Shown: positions 30,792 to 42,711, counted from the first letter of the stretch. The stretch: 64,000 nt of DNA from Agelas oroides (GCA_949130485.1 OX422183.1:27902816-27966815), one strand, 5' to 3'. Translations and numbers: made by a program. The notes: generated by a model not told the origin, from the letters alone.

Positions 30792-33700
30792 TGTCACGGA
30801 AAAATTGTTCCGTTAAAAAAAATGTTCCGGGCGGATCAAAATTGCTGGAATACCGATCCCCCCGGAACAATTTTTCCTGAAAAGGGTGATCCGCACGTGG
30901 AAAATTGATCCGGAAGTAAATACGTACCGCGAAGCGCATAACCTACTGACCTAGCGGATCGGTAGCTGTCAAACCCGCCATAAAACGAACGAAATGGCAC
31001 CTAGGGTGTTGTGTCTCGTCGTTTTCGAGCCAGCAGGATGGACCACGAAAGTGCAGACGAGAGGGATGCGGACTTAGTCGAACAAGCCTACCGATACCTT
31101 ACGGAGAGGAGGTATCCAAATGGTGCGACAGAGAACAGGAAGCGAGCCATTAGAAACAAGGCAAAGAGATTCATTATCAAGGATGGAGAATTGTTCTATA
31201 AGAAGAAGCAAAAGGAGAAGGTGAGGCGGTTGAAACCATAGGTGCTGTAGTAAATTTTCCAATTAATGCCTACCCACCATGCATACAGGGAGAAGTGCTG
31301 CTGCGGTTTATCCAAAGTAAGGAAGAACAGAAGAAAGTTCTTCATGCATGCCATGTGGACCCCACTGCTGGTCACCTTGGAAAGTCAAAGACTTTATACA
31401 AGATCAAGGAACGCTTCATGTGGCATGGAGTAGTGAAAGACGTCCAGGATATGGTATGTAGTTCAATTTTGTGTTTGTATTTTTGATGTAGTTACTGAAT
31501 GATAGTATTTCCTTCCATTTTAATAGATTTCAACCTGCGATGTATGTCAACGAATGAACAGAAAAATGACCACTGGTGTCCCAGAGCTACATCCCATTGC
31601 AGTAAAGTCACCATGGCATCAGCTTGGAATTGATTTTGTGGGCCCCTTGACACCACCCGCTGAGGATGGTAGCCGGTACATCCTCACACTAAGTGACTAC
31701 TTCACAAAGTGGGTTGAAGCTGTTCCAACACCCGACAAACCTGCCAATGGAGTTGCAGCAGCTCTATTCAATGTAATTGTTTCTTATGTGCAAGCTTTGA
31801 TGAAGAGTAAGCTCTCTTTTGTAATTAGGCTCATGTGATTAAATGTCTGTAAATTTTTTTCTGTGTCAACAGATTTTCATGCGGATGGGCCTTCCTCAGG
31901 TGGTAGTGTCCGACCAGGGCCGAGAATTTAACAACCAGTTAGATACAGAAATGATGACTCTGCTTGGCATTAATCGACGTCTGACAACTGCTTATCATCC
32001 ACAGGTAATGTAAATCTAATCTGTAATTCATTAAGTACATGTATAAAGTTTGTTGCAGCGATGTGCTATAATTATGGCTTCAGTGTAGTTAGTAATTCAT
32101 GTTTGATTTAGCTATGCTACTGTTTTCTCTGACTCCTACATTTGACTCTGTATTCATCTTTATTTTTAGGCTAATGGACTTGATGAGCGGTACAATCAGA
32201 CCCTACAAAATATGCTTGTCAAGGTCACAGAGTCAAAGAAGGAAGCCTGGAGTTCATATTTAGACACATGTGTTTTTGCCTATAACACATCAAGGCATGA
32301 ATCGAGCAAGTTTAGCCCTTTCGAGCTCATGTTTGGACGCAGAGCTACGCTACCAATCGATATTGAGTTACGCAAAGCGGGTCCAGAAGAAATGCTCAGG
32401 AAGCACCTTGATGATGTACCTGTAAATGAGCTTGATGACTTCACCAGGTTACAGAATGAACGACAGAAGCGCTTGGAGGAGGCAAAGGCAAACATCCTTG
32501 CAGCACAAGAAAAGCAAAAAGATCACTATGACAGGAAACATGCCTGTCCAGAGTGCTATCAGGTGGATGCATTGGTGCTCAAAAAAGATTTCCTTCGAAA
32601 GAAGCGTAAAGGAGGAAAGCTTGACCATCGTTACGTGGGCCCCTATAAGATCCTCAAGATTCTTCCAAAGGGTACATATCTCCTGCAACTCTTTGCCAAC
32701 TCAGAGGTGGTGGTGAGAGTGACTGGTTCCCACTTGAAGCCCTACAATGAACCTGCTCATGATGCTGGGAATGAGCCACCTGCTGGTAATGCCAAGACTA
32801 ACACCTCAGCTGATTCCCTAGGCTGCCTGTCACCAGGTGCAGACCATCTAATGTCACCTGATGCCAAGACCAGCAGCCAGTCATTGTCCACCATTGATTC
32901 CCTAGGGTCTCCAAATGCTTGCTCCACGCCTAACCACCTTAGCAGTAGTCTACTTCAGGCAGGGAACACCAAGCAAAATGCCATTGATGCAGACAAAGAA
33001 CGTAAGACAAAACAGAAGAAAATTAAGCCTTGGATTGTGGAGCTGTGCCTGAACGAAGTTGACAAAAGTGAACTTCTGAACGGAGACTGGCTCACTGACA
33101 AGCACATGAGTGCTGTCAATACTTTGCTCCATAAACAGCATCCAACACAAGCTGGTCTGCAGGATCCTGTTCTTCTTTCTGAAAAACAGATATGGACATC
33201 ACAGCCACAAGACTTTGTCCAGGTGATCAACATCTGCAGAAAGCACTGGGTGTGTGCCTCAAATGTCAACTGCTCACCTGGCGTTGTTGATGTCTATGAC
33301 AGCCTCCCAGCTTGCATGACAAAGGCAGCCCTTACAAAGCTGAAGGAGCAGCTAGCCGTCATTTTGCACACAAGTGACTGGGAGTTCGAGATCCGACTCA
33401 TTGATGTTCAGCATCAGTCAGGAGCATCTGACTGTAGCCTCTTTGCGGTTGCTTTCGCCCAGGTTCTATGTGCTGGGCTAGATCCCCACCTGACCACATT
33501 CGACCAGAAGAGCATGCGGGAGCATTTATGTTCTTCATTTGAGGACGGAGAGCTCTTGCCATTTCCCCTTGCACAGAGACAGAGGCGACTGGGGAGGAGA
33601 AGAGTCATGCGGAAGCAGAAGGTTCCAGTCTATTGTTCCTGCAGACTGCCCTGGAACAAAAAGGACGATGTCAGAGGACCACTTGTCTCATGCCACATTT

Positions 33701-34058
33701 GCAACGAGTGGTTTCATCGAGACTGCGAAGACATTCCAGACATAGTTTTTGATCAAGCTGACTATGTATGGCTATGTCACAACTGCAGTTAAGTTTATTT
33801 TTGATTAAAGTTATTATAATAGTTGTTATGGTTAAATTTGTCAGTTGTTATAGTTAAATTTGTCTTGTGATATTCAAATCCAAAATACTGAGTATTCATA
33901 TATAGCTTCTGGCAGGGGGATCGATTTTCCATGGTAGGATCATTTTTTTCAGGCAAAAGTGATCTGGGGGATCCAAAAATTCGATCCCCCAGATCACTTT
34001 TGCCTGAAAAAAATGATCCCCCCGGATCAATTTTGGGGGGATCATTTTTTCCGTGACA
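30792..34058 (+). mobile_element. Ginger-type DNA transposon, apparently complete (3267 bases)
   Basis: Ends are TGTCACGGAAAAA at the left and TTTTTTCCGTGACA at the right, so the element starts TGT and ends ACA. The 4-base target duplication GGAC lies at 30788-30791 and 34059-34062. TGT...ACA ends, a 4-base duplication and a retroviral-type integrase as the only transposase define Ginger elements. Subterminal GGATCAATTTT/GATCCCCC repeats form hairpins, notably at about 33910-34020. Confidence 0.88.
31038..33792 (+). CDS. Ginger transposase: zinc-binding domain, DD35E integrase, GPY/F-like, Ulp1-like protease, PHD finger
   Basis: Exons 31038-31220, 31289-31453, 31527-31772, 31873-32004 and 32170-33792 join with GT/AG introns in phase 0 to give 782 residues with no stop. 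Order: an H-H-C-C zinc module (HACHVDPTAGHLG ... TCDVCQ), an integrase core with GIDFVGPL, VSDQGREF and NGLDERYNQ (35 residues between the second D and E), and a GPY/F-like stretch (YVGPYKILK). Then comes a cysteine-protease-like region (CRKHWVCAS, VDVYDSLP, QSGASDCSLFAVAFA) resembling Ulp1/C48 peptidases, and a C-terminal C-x-C...C-x2-C...H-x2-C...C-x2-C PHD finger. All catalytic residues appear present. The ATG at 31038 is the first in frame. Probably an active or very recently active autonomous copy. Confidence 0.88.
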
Positions 34059-34779
34059 GGACTTCATCAAACTTACAGATAGAGGAACCAATTGATGCTC
34101 AGACACTTAAGAAACAAGAAACATTGCATTCTTGTTGCGCACACAGAGGTCCAGCAGACATAACAGCTGTAGGTTAGGTGGCTTGAAACTCAACTCCAAA
34201 CAGTCTTCTACCTGGGATTTAGCAAAAGAAATGCTACATCTGTTCAAGCACCTATCCTCGGACAACACACAGCGTCGACAATTTCAACATGTTTGACCCT
34301 TGGTGCATAGTTAGATTGCAGTGTAGCTACAGCAACATAGCGCACAAATGCACACCACAGCATTGCACAGCAGGTTTGCTAATTACACACCAAAAACAAG
34401 AGTGTTGATCAGTTAAGGATCATGGATAGAAATAGAAAATACAATTCAAGATTTTTTGCTGCCCATGAGTACACAAAAGTTAGGCCTCCATACTGATCAC
34501 GGGGGTGCACTGCTCAGAGATGTTAGTCTGTTTCCCCCTAGCTACACAGCTGCCAGAAATGCATCCCTTTTCTGATATTCAATACTGACTAGTTTTAATA
34601 CTATACTGATACTGTACTTACTTGTTCTCTTCTCCCTTGATGTGCTGCATACTCTCTGAATGCATGCTTGTAGGCAGAAATTCGGTGAAGTTAAATCTCG
34701 TAGGGAGAGGGTTAAAATCTAAATTTGGGGTAAACCAGTAATTTTTTTCTCATGAGCAAGTCTGTACATAACGAGATTC

Positions 34780-35760
34780 ATGTAAAGTATACGGATATTT
34801 GCGGAGTATTTTAATAGAATCCTGAATTGGATTTCTGGATTCAGTTTGGATTTCTGGATATTACAGTGGATTTCTGGATTTCAGTTTAGATTTCTGCCGA
34901 CAGTGTACGAGATTTTCGTGACTCGGCGGACCTTTCGCTTTCTAGGGGTCAATGCGAAAAAGAGGGGGACATTTTCGGTTCAATAATCTCGACGGCTCGT
35001 AATGTTACACGTATACTAATCCGTATACTAGTTGTTTTACTTATAGGAAGACTCGGAGAACTCTACTCACTTTCATTGAGCTCCTCACAAATCAAGGTAC
35101 TGGAACTGGAATTCGAAGCCAATGGCTTCAAATATTAGAAAAAGCGATGCCGAATTTGCTAACTCAGACTTCCTTTAGCGAATAACTACCCTAGTTGCTG
35201 TACTAGCCGACACTCATTTTATCAGCTCATACTGTACCTACCCGTCTTTTTTATGGTTACATCTAGGTATATTTTGGCTACAATAGTCGTATATAAGACA
35301 TTCAGTACCTTGATGTACAAAAAAAATTTGTGTAGAATTTGCAAAACCAAAGTACCGATGAAAATAACCTTACACGGAGTCTAAGTACATATTTTGGCAT
35401 GGTGCGCATGCGCACGACCGCGAGCAGCTGCTGTAAACTAATGGTGTGAGAGAAGGCAAGACAACGACCAAAACTCAAGAGGTGAGAGCCCTTCGCTCGG
35501 GTGTGTGCGCAGTGGCAGTGTTTACCGAGCCGTCCTGCCAGTCTGTCCGCTAAACCTTGAGTTTGGTGAAGCCATAGATACTATAAACGGACATTTATAC
35601 TATCTATGGTGAAGCCAACACTTGGAGGTAGGTAGGTAGGTAAAATTATATTTTACAACAGAAAATGCTGTATCTGCATACGGTTTTCAGTTTTTCATAC
35701 AGGTCCTGATTTAACTAATTTGAACAAAACAGACAGGAATATATGTATACAGTAATAATA
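34780..35760. other. Intergenic, no recognised gene
   Basis: Contains a short ATGGATTTCTGGATT-like direct-repeat patch (about 34825-34890), a small hairpin CCATAGATACTATAAA near 35572-35608 and a (GGTA)n run near 35627. Nothing coding. Confidence 0.5.
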
Positions 35761-35808
35761 ATAATTGACGGGCTCTGGTGAACTAATAGAATTTGTTCAG
35801 GGCCGTAC

Positions 35809-35980
35809 GAACGACGGAGGTGTGAGTTCCCGAGACCAACACACTACGACTAACACAGAAAGACGGAGGTGTGACTGCTCCAGAGACCAACCTATGACTT
35901 AGCCAAGACTTGAACGACGGAGGTGTGAGCTCCCGAGACTAGTACAAGTGGCAGCTCAGTTGAACAATGGATCGAGGTGT
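35809..35980. repeat. Irregular repeats of GACGGAGGTGTGAG
   Basis: Three close copies of ACGGAGGTGTGAGxTCCCGAGAC-like units, plus a fourth weaker one near 35962, spaced 43 to 57 bases apart. Possibly the 5' region of a retroelement; the sequence following to about 36330 is not recognised. Confidence 0.5.
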
Positions 35981-36484
35981 TGACTCCTGAAAGATCCAGA
36001 ACGCCAACGACAAAGGACAGCGAGACCTCCAGCTCATGTTTAACTTATTTGTTTTGTTTGTCTGACAGGAGGAGAGTGGCGAATGGAGCTCATGTCTAGT
36101 TGGCTCCAGGATGGTGGCGGTGTCCTAAATGCTACCTGTCTGAGGCGTCCATACCTCGGTTGTGCTGATTCCCTCGACATAATAGGTGTGGTCTAATCAG
36201 ACGTGGTGGCCATCACGAACAATGTACGTTTAATTATGCATTGTGTTCTGTGTGTTGGCTGCTGTATGCTGTATACCCTGTATGGGTGGGGCACAAATGA
36301 ACCTTTGAATCTTTCGAACCATCGCAGTGCTGCAGCTGTATTGAGGCCGCGTGTAACTCCAGAGACAATGATCGACGGTAAGTTTCTCTGTTACATAAAT
36401 ACAGTATGACAGATTATTGCGTTAATTACGGTATGTCCGCTAGCCAGTGCATCATTTCTGGCCATGTTCCGCGATTGCTTTTAA

Positions 36485-36806
36485 TGCGCCTATCAATATT
36501 ATGCCCCACTACCCCCCGTACGGGCAGATGGCGGGCAATATAGGGGCTTTGACCGAAGGAGGCTGCCCCTATAGTCGGGCATTTGATTACCTCTGAAGAC
36601 ATCTTGAATACGGCAATGGTCTCCGTATACTGCACAGTTACACTGTGTGTGTCAAATCCCCAGTAATCCCCCACCTTCTGCAAGGGGATTTGATTATAGG
36701 GTATGTCCCGCATATTGGGGCAATTGATATTTAAATTAGTCAAATCCCCACCTTGCCCCACTATAGCCCGTACAGGGGGTAGTGGGGCGTAATATTGATA
36801 GGCGCA
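36485..36806. repeat. MITE with TGCGCCTATCAATATTA termini
   Basis: TGCGCCTATCAATATTATGC at the left and its near-perfect complement at the right. The TIR extends about 40 bases into CCCCACTACCCCC. The 204-codon minus-strand frame across it is produced by the inverted repeat and is not a gene. Confidence 0.7.
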
Positions 36807-37659
36807 AATAATACCGGTGTCATAGGATATTTCCTTCCCATGATATTTTCTTCCCCCGAACCAGCTGTCTAAGAGTATGCCCTCCCCCCGGACTTGTTGC
36901 ACTAGAACGGAAACGCCGCCCCTGGTGTGGAGTCTCCGGTTGAATGTGAAGCGGGCTGTCAACTCGTTATACGACAAATAGAGTGTGCATAGCACTGCTT
37001 TTCTCCACAGTAATTTTCTGTGATGGCTACATCGCAACAATCAGACACAATGCGATGCAAAATCGCAGAGGGCTGGGCGTGAAAGTCGAAGATGAATTAC
37101 TTGAAGTGACAACGTATATACCATGCTAGCGTTGTTACCAGGCCTGTCACGCAAAAAATTGTAGTTCTCTCTTCATCTCTCTTCAATACAGTGTGCCAGA
37201 ATCTAAGTACTGCTACAAAATATAGACTAGCATCGCTGATTCCTCGCCGAAAGTAAATAGGGTGTGCACTTATTCAAATTGTCATGGTGCAGCAACCGAT
37301 TTCTCCGCCGCTCCTGCCCACGTGTGTAGGCTTCATTTGAAACATCAGATGCCTTCTGTTTCCTTTTACTTACTACATCTTGCTGAATAAAAATGGTGCG
37401 TGGTGCAAAAGGAGCTCCCGTTGTTCTGTTCCTGTTTCTTAATTCTGACGAACCACCTGTACCACAGTAAGAAACGAGTTGTAAACACTTATGTGAAGGA
37501 AGAAAAGACCAGCCTAACCCAAGATGCCGAATTGCTGAGTGTTTGCAGGGGATACAGTCTCTTTAGTTGTGTGTGTCAGCAACGAAGGTTGGTGAGTCTC
37601 GACTCTTGGAGAGGTCTATGTGTCAGTTTAGTGTTGCTGCGTGCTGGTGATGTGAAGGT

Positions 37660-38550
37660 TAATTCTTTCCAGGCAAGTACCCATGTGTGGTATGTGGAAA
37701 GGTGGTGAGAAACAACCATTAGGCAATTTGTGCCCGAGGTGTGAAAAGTGGCTTTTGGAGGTACGTCCAAATGCGGTAGCTTTCTGCCACCTGAACACCA
37801 TGCAGGAGTCTTCTCCCAAAGATTGATGAGGTCAGGGAGTTTGTGCAGCATTTGAAGCAACACCTCATCTTTGGAGTGAGTGAGACTTGGCTAAGCGAAT
37901 CCGTGAGTGATAATGAAGTGAGGGTTGATGGGTTGCTGATAGTCTATTCAAAGGGTATACAATTGTGCTAACTGTTCATTAGGAGTTATAATTGCCAAGG
38001 CTAAAACAGCTCATGGGTTTCTATACTGTCTGTCTTCAGCCGTCTTTTTGATGCCTGTGTTGTACCTATGCATATGTACATACTCTGCACATATTTGGGC
38101 TCATAGGAAAAAACAGCCTCTAGAAAAAGTCCAGAATAATGCCCTGAGATTCTTTTTGGCCTAGTTACTGCCGCCCCCCTAGCAGCACTACTTGGGGATT
38201 CAGGCTGGCCTCCCATTCAATTGCACCTGCAGTTTACCATGCTGAAATACTGGTTTAGGCTATACTCTATGCCTAATGAAATGGTTCCCAAACAAGCCTT
38301 CCTCTGGAGCCGCAGCCTTTCTAATTCAGGAAAACTAACAGGGGCCTCACATACCAGTGATCTTTTAGATTTAAATTACATATCTCTTCTCCTAATGACC
38401 TACATATCTCTTCTCCTAATGACCTACAATCCACTAAATTTTATGACTGCCTGTGGCCCTGGGATGCACTGGCCAACAATCTCTTGCATATTGTGGAGGT
38501 CTCCTCATCTGGGAGTGGGGGTAAACTTGCATTATATAGGCAAATAAAAG
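37660..38550 (+). pseudogene. LINE remnant: zinc-binding and endonuclease pieces joined to a C-terminal piece
   Basis: Reads YPCVVCGKVVRNN (cysteine pairs), then HLIFGVSETWLSESVSDNEV at about 37855-37925 (start of an APE endonuclease). It then jumps to VQNNALRFFLGL and WPPIQLHLQFTMLKYWFRLY at about 38130-38265 (region after the reverse transcriptase). The reverse transcriptase itself is missing, and frameshifts and stops are frequent. Confidence 0.65.
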
Positions 38551-38698
38551 GCCAGCACTATCCTGGGTCCCACACTTTTTATGTAATTTTTATGTACTCT
38601 TTCAATCATGTCTCTACTTACAATCTCATTACAGTAATGCTTTTGTACTGACGCTGGCTCACCCTCCAAATTCTATCCCAATTAAATCCTGAACTTCT

Positions 38699-39300
38699 TC
38701 TTTTTTTTTTTTCTTTAATGATTTATGCAATATATGCAAAGGGCAGAGCAGTTAGCAACCTAATGCTATCAGAAGAGCTAGCCCAAGAATACAAAACAAG
38801 ACAAGTAAAGAACTAGACAGGACAAAACGAATAATTACAGACCAAGTGACCAGCAACAAGGGAGAATTTAAAAGGAAAGTGAGGCTAATTTAAGCTTCCG
38901 CTTAAATGAAGAGGTTGTGGGAGCACAGACAGTACTGTCAGGTAAACAATTCCATAGGTGAGTACAGCTGATAAAAAAAGATGATTGATATAAGGAAGTT
39001 CTGGCAAAAGGAGTGACAAGAGGGTAGGAGTGATGGCGTCTTGGATTAGGATTTGGGTGAGGGGTGAGAAGGGAGTGTGGTAAGATAGAGTGGCCCAAGA
39101 GGATGCGCCTGCAGACCATCACCTTTTGTTTTTTCCTTCTGGTTTGCAGAGTGGACCAATTCAATGAGTGAATAAGTTGGTCAGGTGGAGAAGACCAGCA
39201 CTTGGTAACAAGCCTGGCAGCAAACCTCTGAACAAACTCGAGCTGACAAATAAGGGTCACTGCGGCAGGTTAACTCTGACCTTAAATAATATACCCTACC
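38699..39300 (-). pseudogene. LINE 3' fragment with poly-A tail
   Basis: The frame ending at 38868 reads LEFVQRFAARLVTKCWSSPP, QLIHSLNWSTLQTRRKKQK, and later LWNCLPDSTVCAPTTSSFKR, the standard C terminus of CR1/Jockey-group reverse transcriptases. It is followed by a 3' UTR and an A-run (T-run on plus at about 38699-38714). 5'-truncated, as is usual for LINEs. Confidence 0.75.
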
Positions 39301-41410
39301 CCACCTAGTTACCCCCAGTTGACTGGGGCTGCATGCAATAGACGAAAAGTCGCGGGAGAAAGCCAAATCCATCATCAAGATTGAGAACACAGGTGACCTC
39401 GACAATTGGTCTCACCTGGTGCTAGACAACTTCAAGGCTAATCTCTTTGCGCTGGATAGCAACCACTACACACTTTCTACCAGTCTTCCTCCAGCCTGCT
39501 TGGAGCTGTATTCAAACAGCAAGGTAGTAGGTACAGAACATTGATCTCGACTGGACCCCTTCAGCTGAAAAAAAGTCTCGCTGATGCAATTTGATGTAAC
39601 TGGCCAACAAAATGGCAGTACTTTCTTCCAAACTACATAAATTATACATGAACAATTCTAAACAGCTTTCTCATCTATTTTAATTTTGTACCCTTCATTG
39701 TGTGTGATTGGATCCCCTGGTTCTTGTGCTTAATGCAGTCATCCATAAAACAACAACAACAAAAAATCTCTCTTTCTTCTCACTCTCACTTTTTGGTGTC
39801 TAATTTTGTCTTACATAATCCCTTTGAACGCGGAAGTGATTTTATTCATGACAGTTTATTAACGCGGAAGTTGTTCCATATCAACGTTATTGACTCGAAC
39901 GGCTTTAGTGACAAGCGTGCTAACAAGTCTTTGGCTGTTCTAGTGGCTTGATTTGTATAGATAGGGTGCAAATAGGCTGGACTAGTTTATCTAAATCACT
40001 GATAAGTGCGTAGTAAGTCATTTCTACTTGTTTGAAGCCATTTTGTGCTGACTATACATTGTAGCTTCGAGCAGTTGGAAACGTTGCCGATTTTCTCACC
40101 TGATACCCCCAGTCACGGTAAAATCAGCCGATTTACAAGTTATTTCAAGCTATTACTCCTACCTGAAGTCAAACATGGAGAACACTTGCTCCCTGTGGGC
40201 GAGAAAAAGCTTCGTGTTTGGCAGCCCTCGGGCTCATTGACGATACCTCGCGAATAAGTACCGCCTCTTCCTGTCTTTCTAGACGATGATGTCAGTCAAA
40301 AGGTGTGGCCCACCCTCATTAGCACTTATCATGGAGGGGCCTACCCTCAAATCTCGTTAAGCTTCTTAGCTTCGCGCGGAAAGAGCACGAACTTATCGTG
40401 AGCATATATATATGGTCGCCGCGACGACCGTAAGTTTAATGTGACCATATATATATGGTCACCGCGTTCAGAGGGCACTCTGGCTGCATTCCTGCAGGTG
40501 ACAATAAAGATTGATTGATTGATTGATATATGGCATATATACCACTGACTCAGCAATATACTCCTGCAGTTGTGGCCGCAGGGAGTTGAGTCAGGGGTGT
40601 TTATTTCGACCGCAGAGAGTATATTGCTGAGTCAGGGGTATATATTTCGCGGAGCCGTAGCTGCGTAATGTAATTAGCGCATAGAAGCATTAAAATTTGT
40701 TTTTGCGATGGAAGGGCCAATACTCACTAGGAGAGCTACTGCCACTGTCTCAGTACTAGCACAACAGCACAAAGCGTCACACACATTTTCGAGTTCATTC
40801 GTGCAGCGAAACAGTGCTTACTTGGTGTACATGTGTGGAACCACGCACGGCTGGACAGACGCTACTGCTTCCCGGCAGCTAGCCACTACCCTGACGAATG
40901 CCAACGATAATTTCACTCGCCAGGCGGGGATAGCGCTAGGACCAGTTTGTATTCGACGAGTCGTTGCCGCCTCTGTTAGCGGAACTGGGAGACTGGGCGT
41001 TCTACTTCCAGCTCGAATCATTGTTTCATGGTCGCTAACTTTTGAGAGCGGCTAGGTAGCAAGCTAGCTGCCCATCGGCATCATGTCTGAGCGCCAGCAG
41101 CATCTTGGTTTCAAGTTGACGCGAGCGAAAGGCCCTTCGTCATAGTCCCGACTCTGCCTTGACTGCAGAGATGTTTCGGGGATGCTTTAGTAGCCTAAGC
41201 GTACTCAAACTCATACTTTTCCAGGCAAAAAGCAGCAGCAATGCACAGCGATACTAGCCTCGTCGATTCAAAACCGCTTACGTAATCCGCCGTAATATGA
41301 ACCATAGTAAGGTGGTGCATATCGCGTAACTTCCTCTGACCGAGGTCTCGGTAGTATATTCGCCATATAGCTACACCTCCTTACTAAGGTTTATATATAA
41401 TAATTTTGCC
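39301..41410. other. Intergenic with small repeats
   Basis: A (GATT)n run at about 40509-40528 looks like the tail of a SINE or LINE. A palindrome spans about 40536-40640 (CTGACTCAGCAATATACTC and its complement). A 115-codon plus frame at 40708-41055 has no recognisable domain. Nothing else is supported. Confidence 0.45.
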
Positions 41411-41500
41411 AAAAAAGTACAGAAACAAGAAAGAAAAAAACATTAAAAATGAAAAGAGATGTAGGGATGGTGTGCCAAAAAGTACACAAACAAGGGAGGA
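41411..41500. repeat. X-repeat MITE end, solo fragment
   Basis: AAAAAAGTACAGAAACAAGA and GATGTAGGGATGGTGTGCC match the terminus of the hairpin MITE at 6743 and 14726. Confidence 0.6.
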
Positions 41501-42254
41501 TACCATCTGTCTACAGTAAAAGTTGCTTGACTTTGCTTTTGTATCTTGGGCGCACAGCCGATCAATTGTTGCGGGTGCAAAAAACTAGTGCATGGGTGGG
41601 GTAATTTGGAACGCTTCCTGTTTGGACATGCCCTATACTGCACAAAATCATGGAAACACAAGTGATGTGCTCCATTTAGATGCTAGACTGTTCATCTACC
41701 TCTAGCTTCCTTTGTGCCAGCTTCAACTTCTAAATTTGTATGCAACAGCAACACACAATATTGTGTGCTTACCTTTTATGTGCTAGGAAGTGCAGAACAC
41801 CTACCTGAGGTCTATAAACACTAATTCAGTATGCAGAGTGCCTTTCTCACAAGTCTATAGCCTTTGATAAAATAATTTGATTGAATGGTGAATAACAAAT
41901 ACCTGCAGAAGACCCTGCATGTAAGTAATAGATAATTAATGGTAGCCTGGGATTTATGGTCAGTAACCACTAACCACCTGACTCAGAGGGTGGAGCTCGA
42001 GGACAAGAGTGGTAATTGTAAACCGGAAATCCCAGACCAATGAAATGAAATGAAACCTAATCTACAACTTCCTGTCAGTGTAAATAATATCAACCTGTTA
42101 CTATAGAAACAAGGGTAAAGTGGAGAACATATAGCTATTAGCTATATAGCATATGGACGGTAATATAACTTCTGCCACAAATGTCCTGTTAAATTTTTGC
42201 ACATCTGCATAGTGGACTCAAGACTTTCAATGTGTCAAATATGCATAACTTTTC
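41501..42254. other. Intergenic, no recognised gene
   Basis: Includes a degenerate relative of the 5056-5164 palindrome at about 41943-42040. Otherwise nothing supported. Confidence 0.45.
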
Positions 42255-42596
42255 ATGTGTCAAAATATGCGTCGTAATAATTATCCTTTATTAAAAAAGT
42301 GGCGTATTAATAGGCGGTTTCAGTCTGTGACAGAAGTTCAGAGAGAATTAAATGATAAGGACCTGCTTTTACAAACATGGGACAAAGATGTTGAATTTGG
42401 TTATGTCAAACCTGGTCATGGGGCAAAAGGGAGACAGGAAAGGAATTTTTCAGATAAAGATCTTGAAAAAATGTACAAGGAACACATTGGCAAGACTGAG
42501 ATTATGTTTTGGGTGATGGACAAGAAGAACAAGAGGCACAGCAAGTCTTTAAGAAAAGGGTTCGGTCACCAAGTACAGGTTTATGCTGTGAAGTGA
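42255..42596 (+). CDS. Hypothetical 113-residue basic protein
   Basis: A single-exon frame with an even, hydrophilic composition: MCQNMRRNNYPLLKKWRINR at the start, then VTEVQRELNDKDLLLQTWDK, and KTEIMFWVMDKKNKRHSKS near the end. It looks like real protein (few low-complexity stretches, helical and charged), but I do not recognise a family. It lies next to a transposase relic, so it may be an accessory reading frame of a mobile element, or an exon of an unrecognised gene. Confidence 0.35.
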   Translation: MCQNMRRNNYPLLKKWRINRRFQSVTEVQRELNDKDLLLQTWDKDVEFGYVKPGHGAKGRQERNFSDKDLEKMYKEHIGKTEIMFWVMDKKNKRHSKSLRKGFGHQVQVYAVK

Positions 42597-42711
42597 AGCG
42601 CTTATATCGTTGCTATGACATAATAAATCATTAATACTATATATGCATAGCCAGAGTCACAAATCCATCCATTACACCGTTCTGGGGTGATGCTGTTAAA
42701 AGCACCTCTGA

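Larger units (their letters stand above)
30714..34779. mobile_element. Non-autonomous TIR element, copy 2 (inverted, carries Ginger)
   Basis: Matches 28009-29240 in reverse. It retains the right terminus (ends GATTC at 34779) but lacks the other TIR. It lacks about 400 bases present in copy 1 (roughly 28530-28930) and has a Ginger transposon inserted at 30792-34058. Confidence 0.75.

Noticed and set aside
35809..35980. Spaced repeats as a CRISPR array
   Set aside because: Units are imperfect and unevenly spaced, the window is eukaryotic, and no cas-like genes are present.
36426..37040. 204-codon minus-strand frame
   Set aside because: Much of it lies across a 322-base inverted repeat (36485-36806), which yields open frames by symmetry; no domain is recognised.
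40708..41055. 115-codon plus-strand frame
   Set aside because: Composition is protein-like, but there is no recognisable motif, conserved neighbour or splice evidence.
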